DNA of 64,000 nt from Actinomyces glycerinitolerans (GCF_900098745.1 NZ_FQTT01000009.1:186001-250000), one strand, 5' to 3'. Shown: positions 36,009-45,669, counted from the stretch's first letter. A program made the numbers and translations. The notes: generated by a model not told the origin, from the sequence alone.

Positions 36009-36217
36009 CAGAGCTCCCCTCGACGACGATGTCCTGCGGGCGTCACCCATGGGTGTTCAGGTACACGCTTATCGTAACGCGTGTCACAAAATGCTGGGCG
36101 CCGGTGGGCGTATGTCTTGTATGGCGACCGGCGACGTATCGCAGAATGGTCGTTTAGGGGGTACGGGCGTGAACGCCGCGGTGCCCGGCCCCGGTTCACG
36201 GCGAGGCCTGCGAGTCC

Positions 36218-37198
36218 CTACCGGGAGGCGGTCTGCGGATCGAATTCGATGCCCTTGCCGCCGCGGGACAGAGCCTCCACCGCCCCGGACTGGGAGTTGC
36301 GGCGGAACAGCACATTCGACGCGCCCGCCAGCGCACTGGCCGCCACCACGCGCGGCTCCTTGAACAGCCCGTGCGAGCCGGGCACCACCCCGCCCTGCGG
36401 CATCAGTGACACGCGGGTGCCCGCGGTGACGAACAGGCCGGCTTCAACCACGCAGTCATTGCCGAGCGGAATCCCCAGGCCCGAGTTGGCGCCCAACAGG
36501 CAGCGCTCGCCCAGCGCCACCCGGCGTCCGTCCCCGCCCGAGGGCAGGCCCATGGTGGAGGCGCCGCCACCGATGTCGGAGCCGTCGCCGACGACCACGC
36601 CCTGGGCGACGTTGCCCTCCACCATGGAGCGTCCGAGCGTGCCCGCGTTGTAGTTGACGAAGCCGCCGTGCATCACGGTGGTGCCTTCGGACAGGTAGGC
36701 GCCCAGACGCACGTTCGCGGCGTCACCGATGCGTACCCCGGAGGGCAGCACGTAGTCGGTCATGCGTGGGAACTTGTCCACGGACAGCACCTGCGCGGGC
36801 CGCCCCAGGGAGGCTTGCAGGCGGATGCGCGTGGCTTCGAAGTTCTCCACCGCGCAGGGGCCGGCCGACGTCCACACCACGTTGGGCAGGCGGGAGAAGA
36901 GGCCGTCAAGATTGATCGTGTTCGGGCGCACCAGCCGGTGCGAGAGCATGTGCAGGCGCAGGTAGGCGCCGGCCACCGTCTGCGGGGCGTCGTCCAGGTC
37001 GGCGGAGGTGCGCACCACCGTGGTGTGCACGCCGCGGGCCGGGTCGCGGCGCTCCATGGAACTGAGCGTGGCCAGCAGGTCGGCGTCGCCGTCGTCGGGC
37101 GCCTCGCCCAGGACCGGCCGCGGATACCAGACATCCAGGGTGTTGCCGTCGTCGGTCACGGTCGCCAGGCCGAGACCCCATGCGCTGCGAGTCGTCAT
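36218..37198 (-). CDS. dapD: 2,3,4,5-tetrahydropyridine-2,6-dicarboxylate N-succinyltransferase
   Basis: 326 residues, actinobacterial DapD. The N-terminal domain begins SAWGLGLATVT; the left-handed parallel beta-helix runs through VRIGDAANVRLGAYLSEGTTVMHG and NVAQGVVVGDGSDIGGGASTMG. It succinylates tetrahydrodipicolinate in the lysine/diaminopimelate pathway, needed for the cell wall. The start at 37198 gives the family's usual N terminus. Monocistronic and divergent from the phosphatase gene. Confidence 0.93.
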   Translation of the reverse strand: MTTRSAWGLGLATVTDDGNTLDVWYPRPVLGEAPDDGDADLLATLSSMERRDPARGVHTTVVRTSADLDDAPQTVAGAYLRLHMLSHRLVRPNTINLDGLFSRLPNVVWTSAGPCAVENFEATRIRLQASLGRPAQVLSVDKFPRMTDYVLPSGVRIGDAANVRLGAYLSEGTTVMHGGFVNYNAGTLGRSMVEGNVAQGVVVGDGSDIGGGASTMGLPSGGDGRRVALGERCLLGANSGLGIPLGNDCVVEAGLFVTAGTRVSLMPQGGVVPGSHGLFKEPRVVAASALAGASNVLFRRNSQSGAVEALSRGGKGIEFDPQTASR

Positions 37199-37348
37199 GG
37201 ATGCACCATACGGGACGGCGGGCGGTGGTGCACGGTGCGCACTGGGTGGTGGCGTCGTCGGGGCGCGCAGGCCGCGGTGGCGGGCCCGTCGGCGGAGTGT
37301 GCCGGGCCGACGTCGCCAGCGTCGATCGGGGCGTGCAAGAATCGCGAC

Positions 37349-38077
37349 ATGGCGCGTACCACCATTCACCTCATGCGGCACGGCGAGGTCCACAACCCCG
37401 AGGGCGTGCTCTACGGGCGCCTGCCGGGATACCACCTCTCCGAGCTCGGCCGGCAGATGGCCGACCAGGTAGCCGACGTCCTATCCGCCTCCGGTCACGA
37501 CATCGCCGCCGTGATCACCTCCCCGCTGGAGCGGGCGCGCGAATCCGGCGCCCCCACCGCGGCCGCCTTCGGCCTGACCCCAACCAGCGACCCGCGTCTG
37601 ATCGAGGCCGACAACCACTTCGAGGGCGTGCCCGTGAACCGGGACCGGAAGATTCTGGCGCGCCCCGAGAACTGGCGCTACTACGTAAACCCGCTGCGCC
37701 CCAGTTGGGGGGAGCCGTACACGCAGCTGGTGGCCCGCATGAGCGATGCCGTCCGCGCGGCGATCCCGCAGGTCGAGGGGCGTGAGGCCCTGCTGGTGTC
37801 CCATCAACTGCCCGTTTGGGCGCTGCGCCTGTACCTGGAGGGGCGACCGCTGGCCCACGACCCGCGGCGGCGCCAGTGCGCGCTCGCCTCACTGACGTCG
37901 CTCACCTTCGACGGGCGCACCCTGGTGGGGCTGTCCTACTGGGAGCCCGCCGGCGACCTGCTGCGCCGCGCCGAGGACATGGTGCCGGGAACCTCCGCCG
38001 CCGCCGAGAACATCGGGTCCGGCGAGGCCGAGACGCCCAACGCCGACGACGCCGAGCGCGTCACGCGGGACGCATGA
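37349..38077 (+). CDS. histidine phosphatase (phosphoglycerate mutase-like) family protein
   Basis: 242 residues. The catalytic phosphohistidine motif HLMRHGEVHNPEG is at the N terminus, with Arg/Glu in TSPLERARESG and the second His in LLVSHQLPVW. The first codons are the conserved core start, so ATG 37349 is secure. The C-terminal 40 residues are acidic and Ala-rich. It overlaps the next gene by four bases. In many actinobacteria such a phosphatase precedes cytochrome-biogenesis genes, but those are not here. Confidence 0.9.
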   Translation: MARTTIHLMRHGEVHNPEGVLYGRLPGYHLSELGRQMADQVADVLSASGHDIAAVITSPLERARESGAPTAAAFGLTPTSDPRLIEADNHFEGVPVNRDRKILARPENWRYYVNPLRPSWGEPYTQLVARMSDAVRAAIPQVEGREALLVSHQLPVWALRLYLEGRPLAHDPRRRQCALASLTSLTFDGRTLVGLSYWEPAGDLLRRAEDMVPGTSAAAENIGSGEAETPNADDAERVTRDA

Positions 38078-38895
38078 CCGGCACCCCTATGCCACCGGGG
38101 TCGTTCCGACCCGAAGACGATCACTCCTCGCGTGCGGCCGCCCATGGGTCGGGCGCGGGCGAGTTGGTGCCCGCCCGGGCCGCCGACCTCGTTCCCGCCG
38201 CCCCGTCACGTCCGGCCCCGCAGCGGCCCTGGACCGGGCAGGACTTCGTGTGGTGGAACACCGCCGGCGTGCTCACCGCACTGCGGGCGGGACGCCGCCC
38301 CAACCCCGTCTCCCCGATGGTCGACCCCATTCGCGCCGCCTTCTCCGGTGAGGAGGTCATGCTGGCCACCTGCGATGCGGAGATGCTGGTGTGGCGGCGT
38401 GGCGACGCTACCTACAACCCCTCCCGGGGCTTCTTCCTGGCCGGCGGGCCGGTGGGGTTGGCGCTGACCGCCGCCTTCTTCGGCGGGCAGGCCTACCTGA
38501 ATTCCCGGCGCAAGCGGGCCGCCGAGGCCGACGCCGTGGAGAAGTGGCGGCACCTGGCCTACGCCCGGCTGACGGTGTCCACTCACGGCATCTACCTGGG
38601 TACGGGTGAGGGCGTCATGCCGATCGCCTTCGCCGACGTGCAGGAGGTGCAGCTGACCGGCGTGGGTGAGGTGGTGATGGCGGCGGCCAATGCCTCCGGC
38701 TCGGCGCGGTGGAAGCTGCGCGGCCAGTGGGCGGAGCTGGTGCTGGTCATGTGGGCGACCCGGTACATGCCCGGGCACCCTCAGCTGGTGGGCCGCACCT
38801 GGCTGCCGGCCGACTGGTTCGCGCACGCCGCCGCGTGGGGCTACACCGTGGACACCTCCAACTGGCCCCGCTACCAGCCGCGCGCCCTGGACTGA
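38074..38895 (+). CDS. hypothetical protein with one transmembrane segment
   Basis: 273 residues, not recognised. After about 45 Pro/Ala-rich residues comes WTGQDFVWWNTAGVLTALRAGRRPNP, a Gly-rich hydrophobic segment (FFLAGGPVGLALTAAFFGG) and a C-terminal domain (VSTHGIYLGTGEGVMPIAFADVQEVQLTGVGEVVM) that resembles pleckstrin-like beta folds of actinobacterial membrane proteins. It is translationally coupled to the phosphatase gene. Its last 85 bases are duplicated about 440 bp downstream. Confidence 0.75.
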   Translation: MTGTPMPPGSFRPEDDHSSRAAAHGSGAGELVPARAADLVPAAPSRPAPQRPWTGQDFVWWNTAGVLTALRAGRRPNPVSPMVDPIRAAFSGEEVMLATCDAEMLVWRRGDATYNPSRGFFLAGGPVGLALTAAFFGGQAYLNSRRKRAAEADAVEKWRHLAYARLTVSTHGIYLGTGEGVMPIAFADVQEVQLTGVGEVVMAAANASGSARWKLRGQWAELVLVMWATRYMPGHPQLVGRTWLPADWFAHAAAWGYTVDTSNWPRYQPRALD

Positions 38896-38971
38896 GCCAG
38901 GCTGGGTGTGGGATCATGACAGGGATCCGAGCGGCGGCAACCGCCCGACTCCCCGGGAAACCGGGCGTCGC

Positions 38972-39124
38972 TCAGTGCCTTAAGACACTGAGAAGAGCTG
39001 TCAGGGCCCAGATCAATGGCGGAGTTGTTTGGACTACGGTCCGCCAAATCTGGGCCCTTTGCTCACCCGTCATCCCCTTCCGCTTCTGCGCCTTGCGGCG
39101 GTGCTTCCGCTTCTTGGATGACAT
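38972..39124 (-). CDS. small basic membrane protein (50 residues)
   Basis: A 50-residue frame with a very strong AAGGAGGTGA ribosome-binding site 11 bases before the ATG. Residues 1-17 are highly basic (KKRKHRRKAQKRK); residues 34-48 (TPPLIWALTALLSVL) form one short hydrophobic helix. The 3' part of the frame coincides with a strong hairpin at 39004-39057. I do not recognise the family. It could be a small membrane-bound peptide or a regulatory leader. The basic N terminus and ribosome-binding site argue that it is translated. Confidence 0.55.
   Translation of the reverse strand: MSSKKRKHRRKAQKRKGMTGEQRAQIWRTVVQTTPPLIWALTALLSVLRH
39004..39057. terminator. strong hairpin inside the small ORF region
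   Basis: GGGCCCAGAT..GGCGGA pairs with TCCGCCA.ATCTGGGCCC (two-base bulge), loop 16 bases, followed by TTT on the plus strand. It could terminate transcription from the upstream plus-strand gene pair or fold within the minus-strand small mRNA. Confidence 0.6.
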
Positions 39125-39240
39125 GCCCAGTCTCACCTCCTTACGGTGCGCTCCCCGGCTGAGCTGTGCTGAGTCGTTCCGGGGACGCGCCGTGGAGGCA
39201 GGTCAATCATCGCAGAAGTACTGCCTATGCGGGTTCTATG

Positions 39241-39335
39241 GCCTGTCGGCAGACCGGTTTGTGCACGCCGCCGCCTAGGGCTACACCGTGGACACCTCCA
39301 ACTGGCCCCGCTACCAGCCACGTGCCCTGGGCTGA
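39241..39335 (+). pseudogene. duplicated 3' fragment of the hypothetical membrane protein gene
   Basis: About 85 bp nearly identical to the end of the gene at 38074-38895 (source 38811-38895): GCTACACCGTGGACACCTCC and the following codons are the same. The Trp codon TGG is TAG here, giving an in-frame stop, and upstream sequence is absent. It is a dead copy left by local duplication; the small basic ORF lies between the two copies. Confidence 0.85.
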
Positions 39336-39389
39336 CGCGCCCGCGCGGGTGAAGCCGTGGCGGCGCCGGCCTCGGCGGGAGCCGTCGAG

Positions 39390-41198
39390 CTATTCGGTCT
39401 GCCGGGTGGCGACGGCGCGGCCGCGAGCGGCGCTGACGGCGAAGGCAGCCACGCCGATCGCCAGGCTTGCCGCCGCGATCGCGGCCCAGCGCCCCGGGTA
39501 GGTGCCCGCCGCCTGAATCCAGCCCCATGGCGCCAGCTGCCAAAGCGGCGTCGCCACCAGCACCTCGTTGCCGTCGATGATCAGGCCCATCAGGAACAGG
39601 CCCACGCCCACGCCGACCGTCACCGCCGTACCGGCCACCTCCGCCACCGCATGCGCGAGCGCCGCCAGCATGAAGACTACGAACGGCATCACCATGAACG
39701 TGTACACGGGGGCGCCCAGTCCGCCCAGTTCGGAGTCGGTAGGGAACAGCGGCGCCCCCAGGCGGGCGATGGCCCACGCCGGAATCAGCGCCGCGGCCAG
39801 TAGCGCCATCGCCCAGGTCAGCGTCGACGCCGTCAGAGCAGCCGGTCGGGCCCGCAGCACCAGGCCCCGCCAGGCGTCGGCCTGCGCCCGCCACGCCGTC
39901 GCCCCCGCCACCCAGGCGGCAATCGGCGCGCCCGCCAGGGTGAACAGCGGCAGCGCGTACGCGGCGGAGTAGACCGCCTGCGTCAGTCCCAGGAGCCCCA
40001 GCAGCACGGCCGTCAGCATCAGCCACAGCCGCCAGGGCAGGCCGAGGGCCACCGCGCGGAAGGCACTGCGCGAGCCCGGCGATGTCAGTCCGGCCAGAAC
40101 CGCAGGGGACAGGCTGTGTTGTGGTGCGTGCGCAATTCGGCCGGCTACGACCGTCCTCCCGGCGGGAACAGCATGGCCCTGGGTGAGCGCCGGCCCGACG
40201 GGCCCGGACGGCGCAGAGATCGAGGCGTCCGGTGCAGAGACCGGCGTGGGCATCGTGTCCAGCGGACCGGTCGAGGCGGGTTCGGCGGCTTGTGTCCGCG
40301 CCCAGAAACGTGGGCGAAGAGTGAAAAGGCGCTGAACGGCGAGAGCCCCCGCCGCCCGGCGCGCGCCCGTGAGCGCACTAGCCCGCCGAGCCCCCAGTAG
40401 TACGGCGCCGACGCCGAGCAGGCACAACCCGGCGCTGCCCAGCGCGCCCGGCGCCACCGGATAGTTCCACACCGGTGAGCCCGCCTCCAGGGAGATGCCG
40501 TTGGCATGCACCTCCAACAGCGGCAGGGTCGGGCGCATCGCCCAGGTCCACGGCCGCGCCCACCAGGTCGGTGTCTCCGCCTGCAACGCGCCCGCGGCCG
40601 ACCACACCAGTGCCAGCGCCGGGGCCAGGCCGACGGCGATGCCGCCAAGCCACTGGCCCAGGGCCAGCCCCCACACGCTCGCACCAGTGACCGATACCCA
40701 CATCACCAAGGCGAACAACAGGTACTGGGACCACGGCCCCCAGCCGGCGCCGCGAATGAGTGCGTCGATGACGATCGGGGCCAGGAGGAGCGCCTGAGAT
40801 ACCAGTGCGGAGACGGCGAGCACGGACACCCTCGCCGTCGCCGAAAGCGCCGGAGATACGCCCCGCCAGGCGGTCCCTCCCGCCCGGTGGCGCCGTTCGC
40901 GCCAGGCGGCCATGACACCGGTCAACGCCCCCATGGGCAGGGCGAAGGCGGCGGGGTAGGGGTTCAGCCACGGCAACACGCCGTCGTTCCAGCCGTCGGC
41001 GGTAAGGGCGGCATGCGCCACCAGCAGGGCATGCAGGGAGAAGACCACAACCGCCACCGGAATGCCCCAGGTAGCGGTGCGGCGGCTGCGCCCCAGCTCG
41101 GCGCGCAGCACGGCTCCGAGCCCCGGCAGGCGTCGCGGACGGGCACCCGGCAGGGAATCCGCTCGGGTGGTGATGGGAACTGAGGTTGCAGTGCTCAT
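39390..41198 (-). CDS. ABC transporter permease, lantibiotic-immunity (ABC-2) type, double-length
   Basis: 602 residues with two halves of about six helices each, separated by a polar, Pro/Ala-rich linker (about 300-365). This looks like a fusion of the two permeases (EpiE/EpiG-like) found in lantibiotic self-protection transporters. Motifs in the first half (ELGRSRRTATWGIPVAVVVF, LPMGALTGVMAAWRERRHRAGGTAWR) fit that group. Its start overlaps the ATPase stop. Downstream of a NarL-type two-component pair on the same strand. Confidence 0.82.
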   Translation of the reverse strand: MSTATSVPITTRADSLPGARPRRLPGLGAVLRAELGRSRRTATWGIPVAVVVFSLHALLVAHAALTADGWNDGVLPWLNPYPAAFALPMGALTGVMAAWRERRHRAGGTAWRGVSPALSATARVSVLAVSALVSQALLLAPIVIDALIRGAGWGPWSQYLLFALVMWVSVTGASVWGLALGQWLGGIAVGLAPALALVWSAAGALQAETPTWWARPWTWAMRPTLPLLEVHANGISLEAGSPVWNYPVAPGALGSAGLCLLGVGAVLLGARRASALTGARRAAGALAVQRLFTLRPRFWARTQAAEPASTGPLDTMPTPVSAPDASISAPSGPVGPALTQGHAVPAGRTVVAGRIAHAPQHSLSPAVLAGLTSPGSRSAFRAVALGLPWRLWLMLTAVLLGLLGLTQAVYSAAYALPLFTLAGAPIAAWVAGATAWRAQADAWRGLVLRARPAALTASTLTWAMALLAAALIPAWAIARLGAPLFPTDSELGGLGAPVYTFMVMPFVVFMLAALAHAVAEVAGTAVTVGVGVGLFLMGLIIDGNEVLVATPLWQLAPWGWIQAAGTYPGRWAAIAAASLAIGVAAFAVSAARGRAVATRQTE

Positions 41199-42007
41199 CG
41201 CCGCACCTCCTGCCCACGGCGGTCCGCGGCCCCGGTGACGGCGGCGAGGAAGACGTCCTCCAGGTCCTGGCCGGCCACCGCGAACTCGGTCAGCGGCCCC
41301 TCATAGACCATGCGCCCACCCGCGAGCACCCCGACGTCGTCGCAAGTGCGCGCCATCTCCCCGAGCACATGGCTGGACACGATGACGGTGCGTCCACCCG
41401 CGGCCAGTTCACGCAGCAGGTCGCGCAGCCAGATGATGCCCTGCGGGTCCAGGCCGCTCTGCGGCTCGTCCAGCACCAGCACCTCCGGGTCGCCCAGCAG
41501 CGCCATCGCCAGGGCGAGGCGCACTTTCATGCCGGTGGAGAAGCTCCCGGCCCGTTTGCGACCGGCCCGCCCCAGGCCGACCTGTTCCAGCAGCGGGTCG
41601 ATCACCTCGACGGTGGTGCCGGTCAGCAGACAGTGGATGTGCAGGTTGCGGCGGGCGGACAACTGCGGGTAGAACGCCGGGCCGTTTATGCTCGCCCCCA
41701 CGTGGCTGAGACTCTCGCGGGTCAAGGGCCTGCCCAGCACCTCGATCGAGCCGGCGTCGGGTCGCAACAGCCCCAGCGCGGTGTTGAAGGTGGTGGACTT
41801 GCCGGCGCCGTTGAGCCCCAACAAACCGTAGACCCGCCCCGGGCGCGCGGTCAGGTTGAGTCCCATCAGTACTTTCTGCCTGCCGTAGCTCACCTCCACA
41901 TTACGCAGTGCCAGCCCGGGCGGGGCGGTGAGGTCCGCGGCCGGCCGGGACGAGTCGGCGGTGGAAGCGGGAGATGACGTGGGCGGTGACAATGGTGCTG
42001 TAGCCAT
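41195..42007 (-). CDS. ABC transporter ATPase, BcrA/lantibiotic-export type
   Basis: 270 residues. Walker A GLNGAGKST, signature-region FSTGMKVRLALAMALL, Walker B VLVLDEPQSGLD and H-loop VSSHVLGE are clear; the FSTGM variant is typical of BcrA/NisF-like ATPases. A 30-residue low-complexity N terminus precedes the domain. It pairs with the double-length permease, and a kinase/regulator pair is 107 bp upstream in the same direction. Confidence 0.92.
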   Translation of the reverse strand: MATAPLSPPTSSPASTADSSRPAADLTAPPGLALRNVEVSYGRQKVLMGLNLTARPGRVYGLLGLNGAGKSTTFNTALGLLRPDAGSIEVLGRPLTRESLSHVGASINGPAFYPQLSARRNLHIHCLLTGTTVEVIDPLLEQVGLGRAGRKRAGSFSTGMKVRLALAMALLGDPEVLVLDEPQSGLDPQGIIWLRDLLRELAAGGRTVIVSSHVLGEMARTCDDVGVLAGGRMVYEGPLTEFAVAGQDLEDVFLAAVTGAADRRGQEVRR

Positions 42008-42114
42008 GAGGCCAGAATCCGCTCGGGCGCCTGCCGGCGGATCCCCACAAGGGACACGAGCACAGCCACCGGCCGCGTAAAGGCCTCCTCCGAAAGGGGG
42101 AGAGAGGTTGCCGT

Positions 42115-42912
42115 CTACAGGCCTGGGTCGACCATCCCGGACCTGAGCGCGTGGATCACCAGCTCCACCCGGTTGCGGCAGCCGGTGTGTCCGAGCAGCG
42201 CCTTGACATGGGTCTTCACGGTCGACTCGGCGATGTATAGGCGCGCGGCAATCTCCGGGTTGGTCATTCCCCGGCAGACCAGCTCGAGCACGTCGCGCTC
42301 GCGGCCGGTCAGCGTCTCGCCGGGCAGGAGCCCGACCTCGGTCCTGGGACGTTCGGCGGGCTCCGCGTCGACCGGGGAAGAGACGGGCGTGGCAGCCGAA
42401 TCGACCGCTGCCGCAGCCGGACCGGCTGCGGCCTGCTCGGGTTCTCCCTCCAGCGCGCGCAGTACGTAGGGGGTGATCACCGGGTCCAGCCAGGCCTGTC
42501 CGGCGGCGACGGCGTGAACGGCCGCCAGTAGGTCGGTCGGGCCGGAGTCCTTCAGCAGGAAGCCGACGGCCCCGGCCCGCAGCGCTCCCAGCACCAGCTC
42601 CTCCTCCTGGAACGTGGTGAGCATGAGTACCCGTGTGGGGCTGTCGCCGTCGCGGCCGCTCAGGGCGGTATCGGATAGCAGCCGCCGCGTGGCGGCGATG
42701 CCGTCCAGTCCCGGCATGCGGATGTCCATCAGCACCACGTCTGCCGGCTCGCCACGGCCCCTGGCGCGGCGCAGCGACTCCAGCGCCGCCCGGCCGTCAT
42801 GAGCGGTGGCCACTACGGTCATGTCCGCCTGGGCGTCCAGCAGGGAACGGAAGGCCGCGACCAGGAGTTGCTGATCGTCGACGACGGCGATACGCAGCCG
42901 GTCCTGGTTCAT
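42115..42912 (-). CDS. NarL/LuxR-family response regulator
   Basis: 265 residues. Receiver domain with VVDDQ, phospho-Asp in DVVLMDIRMPG, Lys in FLLKDSG; LuxR helix-turn-helix LTGRERDVLELVCRGMTNPEIAARLYIAESTVKTHVKALLGH. An Ala-rich linker of about 50 residues joins them. Its ATG overlaps the kinase stop (ATGA). It probably controls the ABC genes that follow. Confidence 0.93.
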   Translation of the reverse strand: MNQDRLRIAVVDDQQLLVAAFRSLLDAQADMTVVATAHDGRAALESLRRARGRGEPADVVLMDIRMPGLDGIAATRRLLSDTALSGRDGDSPTRVLMLTTFQEEELVLGALRAGAVGFLLKDSGPTDLLAAVHAVAAGQAWLDPVITPYVLRALEGEPEQAAAGPAAAAVDSAATPVSSPVDAEPAERPRTEVGLLPGETLTGRERDVLELVCRGMTNPEIAARLYIAESTVKTHVKALLGHTGCRNRVELVIHALRSGMVDPGL

Positions 42913-44321
42913 CGATGCTCCTCGGGGTCGTGGCTGAAGTCAGCCGGGAAGACGGCGTCGAGCAGGAAGTACGCCCCGGCGTCGTCGCTCGGGCCGGCCT
43001 CCAACCGGCCCTCGACCAGACGCAGCCGCTCGGCCATACCGGTCAGTCCATATCCGTGTTCGTGGCCGTTATCCCCGTCCGCGGCCAAAGTGGATACGCC
43101 GCCGGGCAACGGGTTGGTTATACGCACCCGGCAGCTGTCGTCGTGCCGGGCAATGGTGATCCGGGCGGTGCCGTCGCCGTGCCTGGCCGCATTGGTCAGG
43201 CCCTCGGTGACCACCCGAATCAATGTCAGCCGCTGCAACGCCGTCCAGGAGTCGTTCCAGGCGGCGAGTTCGGCCGCAGTGGGCAGCGCGGCTTCGACCT
43301 CCACGCCGGTGGCGCGCGCCTGTGCCACCAGTTCCGGCAGCGCGGTCAGGTCCGCCACCGGGGCCGGCGGCCCCTGAGTCGTTGAGCTGCGCAACAGGGC
43401 CACCAGTTCGCGGGTGGAGGCGAGCGCGGCCGCGGAGGCATCGCGCACCGCCGTAAGGGAATCGCGGGCGGCCTCGGGGGTACCCAGGGCGAGCCCGGTA
43501 TCCGCCTGCACCTTGACCACGGTCAGGCCGTGGCCGACCAGATCGTGCAGCTCCCGCGCAACGGCCAGGCGCTCCGCAGACACCGCTTGGGCGGCGGCCA
43601 GCCGGGATGCTGCGGCGACGGTACGGTCCATGGACTCCGCGCCGGCACGTCGACTGAGCGCCCACAGGTAGGTGACGGTCACTACGAGCACGCAGGCCAG
43701 GGCGAACCCGAAGGGCGGATAGTTGAACATGTCGGCGGTATGGGGGTTGACCGCGTACACCGTCTGCGGGTTGATCACCGCCCCGACCAGTGCGGCCAGC
43801 AGCCCCGCCACGCCCCAGCGCCGGTCCGCGGCCCAGCGGGTGAGTGCATGCAACGCCGTCGGCACCGCCACGATGATCGGGGAGAGGCCGAGGTTGACCG
43901 GGGTGACGCGCAGCAGCGCCACGTAGGCCACCATCGCCAGGTAGACGACCACGCCCGAAACCGTGGGGGAGCGGTGGCGGAAGGGCTGAGCCGCGGTCAC
44001 CGTCAGGGCTACGAGCATGTTCGCCACATAGGCCGGGTGCGGGCCCCAGGTGTACACCAGTGTGAAGTCGGCCAGCACCACGACCGCCAACAGAATCGTG
44101 AGCACCGCGTCGCTGAGCGGAATCCGGTAGCGGGTGGGGCCGATCAGACGGCAGTGCCGACGCCAGTCCAGGGCGGTCGGTGCCGGGAACCCTGTAGGAG
44201 TCGCGGTGGTGACCGGAGCGTCCGCGGCGGGGACATCGCCGTCGGAGGAGCTGCCGCGAGCGGTGTCGGCGAGAGGAGTCACGATGCCGGGGAGTTGTCG
44301 GAGGGAATGACGGACGCGCAC
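42909..44321 (-). CDS. NarL-type sensor histidine kinase
   Basis: 470 residues from a GTG at 44321. A 60-residue low-complexity N terminus precedes about five or six helices, then a HisKA_3 box (LAVARELHDLVGHGLTVVKVQ) and a GHKL ATPase domain (EGLTNAARHGDG, GYGLTGMAERL). No extracytoplasmic sensor domain is evident, so the signal is probably sensed in or at the membrane. First gene of a kinase-regulator-ATPase-permease set; divergent from prfB. Confidence 0.9.
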   Translation of the reverse strand: MRVRHSLRQLPGIVTPLADTARGSSSDGDVPAADAPVTTATPTGFPAPTALDWRRHCRLIGPTRYRIPLSDAVLTILLAVVVLADFTLVYTWGPHPAYVANMLVALTVTAAQPFRHRSPTVSGVVVYLAMVAYVALLRVTPVNLGLSPIIVAVPTALHALTRWAADRRWGVAGLLAALVGAVINPQTVYAVNPHTADMFNYPPFGFALACVLVVTVTYLWALSRRAGAESMDRTVAAASRLAAAQAVSAERLAVARELHDLVGHGLTVVKVQADTGLALGTPEAARDSLTAVRDASAAALASTRELVALLRSSTTQGPPAPVADLTALPELVAQARATGVEVEAALPTAAELAAWNDSWTALQRLTLIRVVTEGLTNAARHGDGTARITIARHDDSCRVRITNPLPGGVSTLAADGDNGHEHGYGLTGMAERLRLVEGRLEAGPSDDAGAYFLLDAVFPADFSHDPEEHR

Positions 44322-44547
44322 AACCCGCCGTGTTCCTCAAGCGTCAGCGCGAGGATGTAGGGAACGACATGCACGTATCCACCCTAACCGGAACCGGTCT
44401 TGCGAGTGCGGCTCCGTTGGGTAGGTTGCGGAGGGCGGCCGGTGACGGCGGTCCTGCTGGACGGGCAGCGGCTCAGGATGGCGTTGCGGTCGCCGTTGCT
44501 ATCCCGTCTGTCGGGGCCGGCCCCGGGTCTGTTCTAGACTCGGGCCC

Positions 44548-45669
44548 GTGGCCACAGACTTTCCCGCCGAGATTGAGCAGCTCCGACACACCTACGCCTC
44601 CGTCGTCGCCGTGACGGACCCGGAGGCGCTGCGCGGACGCATCGCCGAGCTGTCCGAGCAGGCCGCCGCCCCCAACCTGTGGGACGACGCCGACGCCGCC
44701 CAGGCCGTCACGTCCGCTCTGGCGCACGCACAGGCCGACCTCAAGCGGGTGGAAGCACTGGGCGGGCGCATCGACGACCTGGAGACCATGGTCGAGATGG
44801 CGGGGGAGGAGTCCGGCGATGATGCGGCGGAGCTGCTCGCCGAGGCCGAGCGCGACCTGGTCGGCGTGCGCAAGGACCTGTCCGACCTGGAGATCCGCAC
44901 CCTGCTGTCCGGCGAGTACGACCAGCGCGACGCCGTGGTAACCATCCGCTCCGGGGCGGGCGGCGTTGACGCCGCCGACTTCGCGGAAATGCTGCTGCGC
45001 ATGTACACCCGCTGGGCGGAGCGTCACGAATACCCGATCAAGATCCTCAACACCTCCTACGCCGAGGAGGCGGGGCTGAAGTCCGTCACCTTCGAGGTGC
45101 ACGCCCCCTACGCCTACGGCACGCTCAGCGTGGAGGGCGGCACCCACCGCCTGGTGCGCATCAGCCCCTTCGACAACCAGGGGCGCCGTCAGACCTCCTT
45201 CGCCGCCGTCGAAGTCATCCCACTGATCGAGTCCACCGACCACATCGACATCCCCGAGACGGATATCCGCATCGACGTGTTCCGCTCCTCCGGGCCCGGC
45301 GGCCAGTCCGTGAACACCACCGACTCGGCCGTGCGCATCACGCACCTGCCCACCGGGCTGGTGGTGTCCATGCAGGATGAGAAGTCCCAAATCCAGAACC
45401 GCGCCGCCGCCATGCGCGTGCTCCAGTCGCGCCTGCTGCTGCTCAAGCAGCAGGAGGAGGACGCCAAGAAGAAGGAGCTTGCCGGCGACGTCAAGGCCTC
45501 CTGGGGCGACCAGATGCGCTCCTACGTGCTCAACCCCTACCAGATGGTCAAGGACCTGCGCACCGGCTACGAGGTCGGCAACCCCGACTCCGTGTTCGAC
45601 GGCGACATCGACGGCTTCATCGACGCCGGCATCCGCTGGCGCAAGCAGCAGGAGCAGGCCGCCGACTGA
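44548..45669 (+). CDS. prfB: peptide chain release factor 2
   Basis: 373 residues. Stop-codon recognition motif SPF in VRISPFDNQ and the catalytic GGQ in [20 protein letters not shown]. It releases peptides at UGA and UAA codons. The reading frame is continuous from GTG 44548, with no internal UGA frameshift site as in E. coli, which is usual in actinobacteria. Divergent from the kinase gene and convergent with an ATP-grasp gene. Confidence 0.95.
   Translation: MATDFPAEIEQLRHTYASVVAVTDPEALRGRIAELSEQAAAPNLWDDADAAQAVTSALAHAQADLKRVEALGGRIDDLETMVEMAGEESGDDAAELLAEAERDLVGVRKDLSDLEIRTLLSGEYDQRDAVVTIRSGAGGVDAADFAEMLLRMYTRWAERHEYPIKILNTSYAEEAGLKSVTFEVHAPYAYGTLSVEGGTHRLVRISPFDNQGRRQTSFAAVEVIPLIESTDHIDIPETDIRIDVFRSSGPGGQSVNTTDSAVRITHLPTGLVVSMQDEKSQIQNRAAAMRVLQSRLLLLKQQEEDAKKKELAGDVKASWGDQMRSYVLNPYQMVKDLRTGYEVGNPDSVFDGDIDGFIDAGIRWRKQQEQAAD

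Noticed and set aside
44548-44700. Programmed frameshift in prfB.
   Set aside because: The frame is continuous from the GTG start; there is no in-frame UGA after CUU near codon 25.
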